From Corallium rubrum (taxonomy: Eukaryota; Cnidaria; Anthozoa; Scleralcyonacea; Coralliidae), in the NCBI GenBank assembly GCA_964035015.1, contig OZ036008.1, positions 9,712,692 to 9,776,691 of the forward strand: DNA of 64,000 bases, written 5' to 3'. Both the position numbers and the translations under genes were made by a program. Shown here piece by piece: positions 29,860-42,500 of the stretch (position 1 is the stretch's first letter; every line of letters begins with the position of its first letter). The notes under the pieces are model-generated. The model worked only from the letters and a program-made list of their open reading frames with translations, was not told where the DNA came from and ran no database searches.

Positions 29860-30325
29860 AACATTACGAGAGTACGATACGATACAATTACGGAACGAGA
29901 CGATACGGTTACGGCACGAGACGAAACGATACGGGTACGTTTCGACACGATACAATACGGTTACGGCACAAAACACGCTATGGTTACGGCACAAAACGTT
30001 GTGGTTACGGCACAAAACGTTATGGTTACGGCACAAGGTGATACGGGTACGACACGATACAATTATGGAACGAGACGATACGGTATTACGACACGATACA
30101 ATACACAGTTACGGCACAATGAAATACAATACGGCACGAGATGGTACGGTTACGGCACGAAACGGTTCGGGTACGGCACGAGACGATTCGGGTACGGCAC
30201 GAGACGATACGGTTACGGCACAAAACACGTTATGGTTACGCACGAGACGATACGGGTATTACGACACGACAGAATACAGTTACGGCACAATTAATGCAAT
30301 ACAATACGGCACGAGATGATACGGT
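29860..30325. repeat. degenerate minisatellite of tacggttacggcacgagacg
   Basis: About 460 bp of 10- and 20-bp units (gagacgatac, ggttacggca, gggtacggca, caaaacgtta). It is preceded by a short AAAAC run. Confidence 0.9.
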
Positions 30326-30560
30326 TAAGAAAAAATATCAAGACAAAAACACCAACACAGGACTGAGGAATACAGAAGGAAAGAGGAAATGGTAGAAATT
30401 CATAGAAATATGAAGACACAATAATCTGAAAGATACTGAAGGATACCAACCTCGCACAACACTCAAGAAAGTACAAGAACACTCGACAGTACTTGCAAAA
30501 AGAGACTATCAGTCATTTACACACGTTAAGAGCAATGGTGCATTCTGGGATAACGCAAAC

Positions 30561-33500
30561 TTAAGCATGTCGTTCAAGTTCTTCCACAGACAAAACTTTG
30601 GCTCCACGACCGGGAGCAGCTGGCTGGGACTGGGACTGATTCAATACAGCATCGCTGAACCACTTGGAAAGACTGCTTTCTTTCGAAGAATCTAAATGCA
30701 ATAGAAATGAAAACCTTATGTGATGTCCAAGCAAAGCACAAAACAAAACAAAACAAAACAAAACAAAACAAAACAAAACAACAGTCAGTCAGTCAGTCAG
30801 TCAGTCAGTCAGTCAGTCAGTCAGTCAGTCAGTCAGTCAGTCAGTCAGTCAGTCAGTCAGTCAGTCAGTCAGTCAGTCAGTCAGTCAGTCAGTCAGTCAG
30901 TCAGTCAGTCAGTCAGTCAGTCAGTCAGTCAGTCAGTCAGGTTTTTGAACAAATTTCGAAGTGTTTGGATATCCTGATGATCCTCAGATATCAAACTACA
31001 GAAGTCACGGTTAACTGACTATTACATTTGATATTTGAAGCTAGTTTAATGACTTCTAGTACCCCAGTACTGCTAAAATGATTGTAGTGTTTGTATTGAA
31101 GTCAATCTTTTCTCATCTTTTGGTCGTTGACGTCGTACTGATCTAAGATCTAAGTGGCGTTGTATAAAGAACAAGGACGGCGTCGAGGTTACCCTTGGGT
31201 CTTAAATTATTCATTCTCTTTGTTTTGCAAAAAAAGAATTCTTTTGTTTAGAGGACATCGTCGTTGAGGTTGACGTCGTAGATCTTAAAGTCCCTTATTC
31301 AGTCGGTCGGTCAGTCAAGCACATACCTGAACGATGAACAACATGATGACGATGCTGAAGAGCAGGGGGTAAGTTAGGACGAAGAGGTGGTTGTTGGAAC
31401 ATCCGAGGACTAACTTGTGGGATGAGTCCATGCAAAGCAGCAGCCGAAGCCGACGCCCGCTGTTGATTGAGCATGAGGGCAGCGGCAGCAGCTTGTGCGG
31501 GTGACATCAATGGTGGACGATTAACAGCAGCGGTTGCCACAGCAACTGCAGCAGCACGCGCCATCTGGTATTGCTGATTACGAAGAGCCAATGCTAATGC
31601 TGTCGGATGAACGTTCATGGTTCGACCAAGGTTGCCAACCGCGTTCACATTGTAAGGACTGGGTACAAGACCTGGCTGAACAGGACGTCTCATCATAGCA
31701 GGGCTTACCGAAACTTGGCCACGGAATGGGAGGGGTCCCTGTGGAAAACGACGCATGTTAGTCCCGGATATATTATGCCGCGTTGATTGGTCCATCGGTC
31801 TTTTAAACGTATCTTGAAAACTAGGAGCACGAACTCTTGCTCGTGAACTGTCGTTCATTCCAGCTTCCTTCGGTAACGGTCGGATCCCGAAGTCGCTTGG
31901 CCCATTCGATGCTGACGTGGCTGTTGGTTGCTTCACTAGAGGAGACTGGGGCAGAGGAAGACTGCGTGGCGTGAGTAACCGCTGCTTAGTAGTCATCGGA
32001 GACATATTAGTCGAATGATTTGGAGTGTTTTGAATGAAAGGTGATTGTGGCAGCGGTAGGCTCTGTGGGCTCATACTAGTAGGTGATCCAGGTAACGGGA
32101 GCCGGTGAGGGGTCAAAAGTTCCGGTTGAGCTCTCGGTTCATTTCTTGATTCCCTGGTACTCTTTGGCGACGAGAACTCGCTTGGAGACATAAGGTTAGC
32201 GCGACCATTGCTTGTGAAAGACTGAGACGAGTGTGATGTTGATGTTTTTAAAGAACTCATAGATTGGGGTACATCGAATAACGGCTGACGTTGCGGGGAA
32301 ACTGGGTCAGGGTGTAAGCTTTTACTTGGCGCGTCCTTCGACTCCTTTTTCTTTTCTTTAACCTCCGTTGGTTTCTGTTCAAACAACGAGAAAATACTAA
32401 TATATAAGAAATAACATGCACAGGAGCGTAAAAACCGCACGAAGGGTTACTGTAGAAAATACCATCTAAACACCAATTTAATTTTGTTTTACAAACCCGC
32501 CAAACTTGATATTTTCAAAATCGGGGGAAAAAAATACAGTATCAACTTCGCCTTGTTTGAACTTAATACGGTTTGAGTAATTTTGAAGCGATGGACGAGC
32601 AACTTATACAGTGCGTCTGATTGGCTGTTTATAACAGCCGGGGTTTTGACCAATAAGAATGCATGTTTATAACTATTTAATATCTGACACAGTTTGTCAT
32701 CGAGTGTTCTGTTTTCACCATATTTCACAATGTTATTCTTTTGTTTTTTCCGATCCCCGATCTTAAGTTTTTGACCAGAAAGTTCGTAAAACAACAAATT
32801 AAATTGGTGTGGCCTAAACAAAACAAATTCTAACATAAGATCGTCAAGTACAGTACAATGCGAAGGTGAAAACACGGTGGTGAAATACTGTAACGTTCAT
32901 CGTCATTTAGGGAGGCACGAGTGGCACAGTTGTTAGCCTACTGTCTCTCACCACTCAAGTTAAATTGTATATGAAATGAAAATTAAGTTTGTTTAATTTG
33001 GAAGAACTCTTGATATTGTAAAGTAACATCTTCTACAGTTTTTCCATATCTTACTTCATTCTTGAGATCTTACCATTTGTTTGATATGTAAATGATCACA
33101 CTGGCATACGTCACATTGTATAATGAATTACTGAGAAATCGTACATATCATTGATATTAATCTGTTAAGTCGCTTGAATTTGTGTTTGTTTAAAGTCATG
33201 AGACAAATACACCTACATGCCCAGTTTTGTGTGACTTTGTTCGATAACTTCAACAATATTCCTAATTTTCCAACAACTCATTATACAATGCGACGTATGC
33301 ACTGTGCTCATTTACTTATCAAACAAATAGTAATATTAATATCTCAAGAACGAAGTAAGATATGGAAAAACTGTAGAAGATGTTGCTTTACAATATCAAG
33401 AGTTCTTCCAAATTAGACAAACTTAATTTTCATTTCATATACAATTTAAGCCCGGTCGAATGAGGTTACTTTAGTACTCGAATAGGTGAGTCCCAGGCCT

Positions 33501-36500
33501 CGAATTTAGCGGCGGCCACTGGCCGTCGATGCCTTGCTTGTTGGCCGCTATGCCCAAAAGGATTGCAGGCTCTGGTAACGAGATCCAATGCGAGATTGTC
33601 GAATTTCACCGATTATTGTTAGAATATTCAACAGAAAGACTGACAGAGCAGGTGAATTTAAATACTGCAGATATTTCAGCAGAGTTTTAGGTTTTATTGT
33701 CAATTTTACTAATCATACAGTATTACAAAGCTTAAGTACTGTGGTTGAGGGCAGGCCACTACTGGCGCGGCCTGTACTTCAAGTAACCTTGAATATTCTG
33801 TACGACAGAAGGATCGCAGGCTTCGAAAACGGTATTTGACCATACATGTACTTTTTAAATCTTGCTGTATCAGTGTACATGGTAAGGCGCTTCAAATAGC
33901 AACTGAATGAAAGATTCAAACTGGCCTTGATGTCCTGTATACTGGCTGGCCTTGATGCCCTGAAAAACATTGTAACATTCAAGGCCAAACTGGTCTTGCC
34001 TTTTCTTTTCCCAAATTCGAGGCCTGGGTGACGACCTTAGCTTCATGTGAGTACAGTTGTTGGTTCCCTCCTGTGCCCCGATGGTTCTCCAGTTTCCCTC
34101 CCTCTGCAAAATCAACACTTAGTGTGTCCCCGATTAGTAGACCCCGTGGATTGGCTAGAAGATTAGACACACTAATAAAGTTACAGACAGACAGACATTC
34201 AAACTGCGACGTACATGTGAGTGACTGGTCGAGGATTGCGCAAGAATGCCGATTTGCGACGCAGAAAAAATAGAAAAGGTTTAATACTCTGGCCAAGCAC
34301 AGAGTAACCCGAGTAATAAAACCGAAATATAGCAAGGTTAGATGTACTGCCAAAACAGAGAACGTAGGAGTCTAACGTTTCGAGCGAAGGCCCTTCGTCA
34401 GAGTTTCACGTTTCTCTCGGACGAAGGGCCTTCGCTCGAAACGTTAGACTCCGACGTTCTCTGTTTCGGCAGTACATCTAACCTTACTATATTTCGATTG
34501 TTGTTTCTACACTGCCTACGCAGCACGCTACTTTTATTACACTATTTCGAGTAATAAAACATTGAGCATCAAGTGACTTACGTGATCATGCTTGTCTGAA
34601 TGAATTTTACGTAAAACTGAGGTGGGTACAAACGCCTGCGAAATGACTGGGTAGCCCTTGAAGAAATGAACAGAATAAGAACATGAATGAATACAATGAA
34701 TTCAATCATAAGTCAAGTGAGCTGTGAGCATGAAAGTAAGAAAAGAAATGTATTAATAACATAGATGTAATATAACGCCGTTTCTGATTGGCTACCGTGC
34801 GTGCGCCATAACTCGATGGAGCATGGCAAATTCAAACGTAATGAGAAACTCGTTTTTAATCAGCGAAATAAATATTGTTTTCCGTTGTTTTGTGTCTGAT
34901 TCTCTGTTATAAAAGAAATGGTTCATGGTTTGGCATGCTCCATTGAGTTTTAGTATACACCCAACCATCGTCTATTACAAATCCTGCATTCTGATTGGCT
35001 ACTCAACCCAACCGTTGTCTATTCGTGATGGACAACGTTTGAGAAAAATGAAAACAAACGTGAGAAAATATGGCAGTAAATTCTCGTTTTGCAGACGTTT
35101 CGGAGGAATTTTTTGAGAGTTTGATGGAAAATTCTATCCCTGAGAAAACGCCACAAAATATGGCATGAAGATTTTTAATGGTAAGGAACGAAATGCAATT
35201 AAACCGTATTTTATTAATTAAATCTGCTTTTACTTGCCGCTCACGAGTGGTTAAATAACACAACATTTTCGTCAGTTTGCATAGAAAAACTGTATTTTTT
35301 AGAGTAGGTACAGGGTGTATACTAAAACAATTAGACAACTCGTCCTCGTTGTCTATGCGCGAACAGTCAACTCAGGCTTCGCCTTCGTTGACTATTCGCT
35401 CATAGACAACTCGGACTCGTTGTCTAATTGTTAAATGGATGCACTTGGGAAGTTGGAGAGCACTCCAAAATCTAGAGTTGTTCTCATAGACGGATTTTCA
35501 TATTTATTACTAGGGGGGTGCTAGAAATGTTAGGGGGGTGAGCTGGTGAGGAAACACAAGGCGTCACCAAACGTTGTGCTGCAGCCGCTGGTGGGAGGCT
35601 AGAAAGCAAAACACCCCCGGAAAAACTAAGCTTTTTGAAGTTGTCAAGTCAATGAATTTGGCAGGTCCTTTGAGAGAGTTAAATGACCCTGTAAACCCGA
35701 AATTGGGTTCTATCAAATTACTGTGTTGTTTGAATCCGTGTTGGGGGGGGGGGGGGGGGTGTGCGAAAACAAATATTTTGGGGGATAGCACCCCCCCCCC
35801 CCCTGCACCACCACCCCCCAGAAAATCCTGGCTACGCCTCGACCAACTCTTACGCTTTTTTCGTGCTCTCCAAACTTTCTGCGTGCATCCATAACTCGAT
35901 GGAGCAGGTCAAACCATGAACCATTTCTTAAATAGTAATGGGAGGGATAACTTACTGCATTTGTGGACTTTGCTCCAGAATTGTGCATGGAGCCACCAAC
36001 CGATGAAATATCGCCCATGTCAGCTTCAGTTTTTGTAGTATATCTAGAATATGAAACAACATATACATACATAAATGTTCCTACAAACGGTGTTGTCACG
36101 GAGGCGAACTGAACCGTTTATGAATCAGCTCAATTACAGTCATTTGCAACTCACTTCTCACCCAAACGTTTGGAAGTTCGTTCCGAAGTTCACAAGTTCA
36201 TTGGGAAGTTCAAAGTTCGTTTTGAACTATGCATTTGATTGGCTGAACCAAGCAACCAATCAAACGCAGAGTTCAAAACAAACTACAAACTTCCGAACAG
36301 ATTTGGGTGAAAAGTGAGAATCCAAATGACTCAGCTTTTGACTGCTAAATTTACACTATGGCGCTCTTACGTTCAGGCTTATTTCTTGGCTTATATACAT
36401 GTAAGACTCACCTTGGTGCATTTTGGTTCCTGTTTCCTCCTGGTTTCGCACCAATATTGGTCGCTGATCCAGTGAATTCAAAGAGATCTGAACCTCGGGT

Positions 36501-39500
36501 AGTGTTAATGTTAAACACGGGTGGGGCACCGTATAGCTCCTCTGGAGTCATTGGTCTAGTTATGTTAGCTGCTGAAAACATGCCGGCCACGGGCGAAGCT
36601 AAAAAGATGGACGTTAGAAATATATGGTCAACATACATATGGAGAAGTATAGAAATCTATATTTTCTATTCAATATCCCATTTAATGTAACACAGCACCA
36701 CCATCACGACCACCACCATCACGGCCACCACCATCACGACCACCACCATCACGACCACCACCATCATGACTACCACCACCATTACAACCACGCCCACCAC
36801 CATTATCACCATCATTACTACCAGCATTACAACAACGCCGACCACTATTACCATGGACACCACCCATCATTACCCACCATCATTACAACAATCACCACCA
36901 CCATCACAACAACGCCCACCACTATTACCGTGACCACCACCATTACCATCACCATCATCATTACAACTACCACCACCATCATTACAACAACGCCCACCAT
37001 CATTACAACCATGCCCACTAACATTACCATGACCACCACCATCACCACCACCATTACCATAACCACCACCATCACTACCACCATCACCAGCACCATTACT
37101 AACATCATCACCAGCACCATCACTACCATCATCACCAGCACCATCACTACCACCATCACCAGCACCATCACTTACCACCATCACCATCACTACCACCATC
37201 ACCATCACTACCACCATCACCACCAGCATCACCACCACCATCACCACCACCATCACTACCACCATCACCACCATCACCATCACTACCACCATCACCATCA
37301 CTACCACCATCACCACCACCATCACTACCACCATCACCACTACCATCACCATCACTACCACCATCACCACCACCATTACCATAACCACCACCATCACTAC
37401 CACCATCACCACCATCACTACCATCACCACCACCATCATTTCAACCATCACCACCACCATTACCACAACCAACGCTATCAATAGCATCACCATTGTAATC
37501 ATCATATCACAATCATCACCATCACACCACCACTATCATCAATGATAATAGCAACAACACCAATAATAAGAGATGTACAGTCTGCCAAACACCACTTACC
37601 ACTGCGGAAAGCATCAAATGATGACATCAACGGTGGATGCGTGACAGGCACGTGAACGTTACTGGCTAAGCCAACGGGAGACCGGGCACGTCTGATGGCC
37701 TCTTGCAAGAGTTGTAAAGGTGAAGGTGAACGACTGCGAGGACTAACACTTCTGCTCTTCTCTTCCGATGAAGGAGGTCTGGGGAGGAGGTGCGGTGGAA
37801 TATCAGGAATCTGGAAGAGAGAAAACAAATTTAATGCCTGAAGAGCGTGAACTTCTAAGAGTCTAAAATATAAAAATAAAAATTAGTTTGTGAAAAAATA
37901 ATTATTTATTTGTTTCTTTTTTTGGTTTATTTGTTTGTTTTTTGGTTTATTTGTTCATTTATTTTGTTTGTTTGTTTGTTTGTTTGTTTGTTTGTTTGTT
38001 TGTTTGTTTGTTTGTTTGTTTGTTTGTTTGTTTGTTTGTTTGTTTGTTTGTTTGTTTGTTTGTTTGTTTGTTTGTTTGTTTGTTTGTTTGTTTGTTTGTT
38101 TGTTTATTTAAAATTTTTACACAATCCTATACAATCTACAAGCCCGTTATAAAGACGAACAGTTGATGCATTCGCCGAATTCTGACGCAGGATCAAATTC
38201 CTCAATTCGACGTGCGACGTCTAAAACAAATTTCAATCAAATTCGTCTAAGACGAACTATTCGTCTCAATAAGACGTATTCTAGGCTTTCTGTTTGTATC
38301 GTTTAAGATGTCATACGCACGACGAATTTAAGAATTCGACCCATCTCTATTCTACTCCACTCCACTCCACTCCACTCCACTCCACTCCAATCTACTCAAC
38401 TCCACTATACTCCACTCCACTCCACTCCACTCTCCTCTCCACTCTCCTCTCCTCTCCACTCTCCTCTCCACTCTCCACTCCACTCTCCACTCTCCTCTAC
38501 TCTACTCTACACTCTACTCTACCCAGCTCAAATGCGTCAACTGTTCGTTGTTTAAAATCAGACACACACGCTTACTGTTGGGGTGGGTTTCGCAGGAAGA
38601 TTTCCAGATGCTTTCATTGTTTCAACGAATTTCATAAATGCCTGAGTACTCTCTCCCTGTTCCTCTTCAATGTCATGTTTCTGTTCTTCTGGTTCATCAC
38701 ATGATTTTCTTTCTTCGCCTTCAAGATCTTCCAAGTTCACGGCACCCTTGACGGTCTTGTGTGGAATAACTGAGTCTAATAATGGTTGAACATCGATCTC
38801 GGACTCCTGAAGGAGATCAAGCAAGGCGTCGTCTCGACAAGATTCTGTGGCTGGTACGATAGGTGTGAACATGAAGTCTGGATCTGGGGTTGGAGTGCGC
38901 GCTGGAGAACTCAAAGTTAAACCTAGGTGAACAACAAGAGACACTTTATAATACCTGACCTAACACGATACATGATCTTACATTGCGTCACATTACATTA
39001 CAATACATTACATTACATTACATTACATTGCATTACATTGCATTACATCACATCACATCACCATATCACATTACATGAATTGAATTGAATTGAATTACCT
39101 TACCTTACGCTATATTGCATTACCTTACCTTACCTTACCTTACCTTACCTTACCTTACCTTACCTTACCTTACCTTACCTTACCTTACCTTACCTTACCT
39201 ACTTACCTTACCTTACCTTACCTTACCTTACATTTGATTACGTTACGTTACGTTACATTACCTTGTATCATTGCCATCTTTTTACCTTGCTCTATCCAAA
39301 ACACATGCCTACGCAACACTCTATTTTTTACACTCTCCAATACATAAACCGTAATTCTGAATGCAATTTGTGTAACAGTGGCTTGAAGAGGCTTTAACGA
39401 TACAATACTAATACCGTTACATCTTACCAGCAATTTCTGCTAGCTCGTCTGCAATGGAGGAACGTCGACTGTTATTTTGACTATTGTTATGACTAGCATT

Positions 39501-42500
39501 GAGACTACCACTGCGACTTCGTCTTTCATTGTGAAACCACTGCGAGAAACGACTGGTGATCTGATTTTCAAACTATAGAAAGAAAATAAAAAAGTTTACA
39601 CAGTACAGTACATACAGTATAGGAAATAACAACGTTCAAGAATAATTATGTGGCACGGATTACTTCCGGTAAAATCACGCGCTGTGATTGGTTGCTGACG
39701 TGGCGAGATTTCTCCGTAATACCCGGGGGAATTATGAAAATTGTTAAAGCCCTACGATTGGAAACAAACAAAAAATCCTAATAAGGAACTTTTATTGCCG
39801 AAAAACGACGAAAATAAATGAAATAGACGACGATGAACATCACAAAAATAAATTCTAGTATCCAGACGAGAAAGAAACAGAAGAAAATAACGCTAGTTCG
39901 GTGTTTTGACGAAGTTAAAGGAAGCGAAGACCAAGAAATACAATATTGATTTTGAAATAAAAAGTGCCATATAATAAACTACTTAATAACCTCGACCGTA
40001 CGGTCTTTACAGTAAAATATTAAACCTCGGTCTTGAGCGTATTAACCTCGCTATCGCTCGGTCAATACAGCAAGACCTCAGTTTAATATTTTACTGTAAA
40101 GACCTCATGCACTCTTGGTTATTAAGTAGTTAGTAACTCATCTAATAACTGGTAATCAAAATATAGTAAGGTTATTTTATAAGTAATATTGGGCATTTCA
40201 CTCGATTACATAGCATGTTCTAAGGATTTTGGGTGAAGGAAAATTCGAGTGTAGAATATATACATTTTAAGACCAAACCGGGACCAGTTGCGAAAAATGC
40301 AACTACACGGGCCTTCCGGCAGGAATTGAACCCACGACCTTCGATTCTAGTGCAATGCTCTGACCACTGAGCCACGGAGGGCGTTGCCGAGAGCTTGATC
40401 GCGAGTTCTGTATATATAATAAGGTGGTAATGCCAGGAAAGAATTGGGTATATTATAAGTGATATTGGGTATTTCACTCGATTACATAGAAGACTTCTAC
40501 GTTACCATATTTCGATTGTTGTTTCTACACTGCCTACGCAGCACGCCACTCTTATTACACTATTTGGATAATACCTGGTAACGCTTGTCTGCATGTTACC
40601 AACAGCTGTGTCACTTACCATTCCCGAAATAGGCAAAACATTTTCAGCCATATCAAAAAACTCGTTAATGTCAAACTTTTTACTTTCATCAAACATTTCG
40701 TCAGCACTTGGACGTCTCTGACTAGACTTTCCTGAAGACAAACCACAAAAAAAACAAAACTACTTTAACCCAATCATGCCTGAGGCCTTTATTGTTTTAC
40801 TCTGTCTAATGCAAGATGATTTTACTCGTCAAAGGAACAACCCTCGGACTTCGTGGTACCTTCTTCATTATCTTTCCTGCGTTTCTTCCTTTTATTATCT
40901 GCAAAAAAGGTTAATAAATAATTTCATTTTAAGAAATTGCAGCTTGATGTTAGTAATAATTGTCAGTTGTTTGGTGTACAAGCTGTGTTAGTTAGTAATA
41001 CTCAGAAAACTCTGAGCTCTAAGCGGGACTCGAACCCACAACCTTCTGAATGCTAGCCAGACGCTCTAACCATTGAGCCACTAGAACTCAGATAGCTTAA
41101 CACAGCTTGTACAGCAAACAACTGACAATTATTACTAACATCAAGCTGCAATTTCTGAAACTAACTAACAGTGTTTAACTGGAAACTTACTGTTACAACG
41201 CGACTTGCAGACCAACAAGTACTTGTAACCGAGCGGTCAAGACTCGTTCCTGGAGAACTGGGCACAGTCTAAGGTATAAGTACCTTAATTAACCTTGCTC
41301 CGCTATCTGAGTTCTAGTGGCTCAATGGTTAGAGCGTCTGGCTAGCATTCAGAAGGTTGTGGGTTCGAGTCCCGCTTAGAGCTCAGAGTTTTCTGAGTAT
41401 TACTAACTAACACAGCTTGTACAGCAAACAACTGACAATTATTAAATAATTTCATGTTCATCAGTTCATGTACTGTGATACAGTATATAGGCATGTGAGA
41501 TGTTGTTCAACTTTCTCATATTCAAACACTACCACTGAGGAGCACATGTGACTATGAATTTATAACCTTAGCTTTTTGTTGTCCGAGCCTGAGTGGCTCA
41601 ATGGTTAAAGCGTCTAACCACCCACCCCCTCCTGAGAGAATGTAAATTTCCACTGGTGGGCTGTGGTGGGGTTGCCATGGTTACCTCTGATCATGGGGGT
41701 GGCAGACTCCCCTCAGCTTGGCACCAATCTTCCAATTGGCAATTTCTTTTTAAAACCTTAGCTCTCTGTCTGACCCTCAGTAGCTCAATGGTTAGAGCAT
41801 CTAACCAGTTATTAGAAGGTTGCAAATTTGATCTCTGTCTTGGGCACAGAAATATCTCCCAAGTATTTGAGCTTGCCAGATGTCTACCAAATGTCTATTA
41901 TCTCAGTATTATACCTTTATCTCCTTCCTCAAATCCTCTCAGTTCTATTGTATCCAACTGACTGGATGGACCATGAGTAAACCATTCAGGTTGTGATTCA
42001 TAACTACCAGCCCTTCGACGATTTCTTCCTGTTGAAAGAAATAAGCAAACCACTTGGACATAAGATTTACAGTATTAATACCAATACTATAGAGACATTT
42101 ACTTTAGATTAACTCATTCCTGTCTGCATTGGCCCAAAATGGTCCCTTTATTGTCTTACTCTATCTGACACCAGATGATTTTACTCCTTTTTTACACCCC
42201 CCTTGTGGAAATCAGCGGGTAATACGCTGATTTATTTTTCCAAAAGTGACATTTTTGTTGCTGTGCTGGTTACATGCCATGCGGGTTATCACCCAGAAAA
42301 TACAGTAATGCCAGACAATTTTACTCAGCAAAGAGAGAACCCTCAGACATCCTAGGCAGCAATGCATGGGTTAACCTGACTCTGTAAGCTCACAATCTCA
42401 CTATAATTAAATTTCTCATTCTGCCAAACTTCCCCACATGTTTTTATAACTTTATGGAAAGACAGATAATGTTTTTGATTTCTTAAATATAGATCATAAT

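Larger units (their letters stand above)
27679..30560. other. intergenic region, repeat-rich
   Basis: Between the convergent 3' ends of the CXorf65-like gene and EIF4ENIF1. It holds three (AT)n runs (27867-27932, 28265-28328, 28458-28494), a long palindrome (27931-28033) and two minisatellites (28731-28990, 29860-30325). Sequence 29100-29700 shows nothing recognisable. Confidence 0.6.
32913..34150 (+). mobile_element. 5S SINE broken by two later transposons
   Basis: Three pieces of one SINE: 32913-32963 (ggcacgagtggcacagttgt head, ends cactcaagttaa), 33446-33491 (ttaagcccggtcgaatgagg, tactcgaataggtgag) and 34029-34150 (tgacgacc, then the body catgtgagtacagttgttgg and gttctccagtttccctccct). 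Removing the inserts restores the 5S order box A, box C, body. EIF4ENIF1 intron 14. Confidence 0.8.

Noticed and set aside
33588-33839. Possible transposase fragment
   Set aside because: No motif recognised; it is the interior of a non-autonomous element.
36624-37505. Histidine/threonine-rich 286-codon frame and antisense Val/Met frames
   Set aside because: Translation of the CAC/CAT tract inside an EIF4ENIF1 intron.
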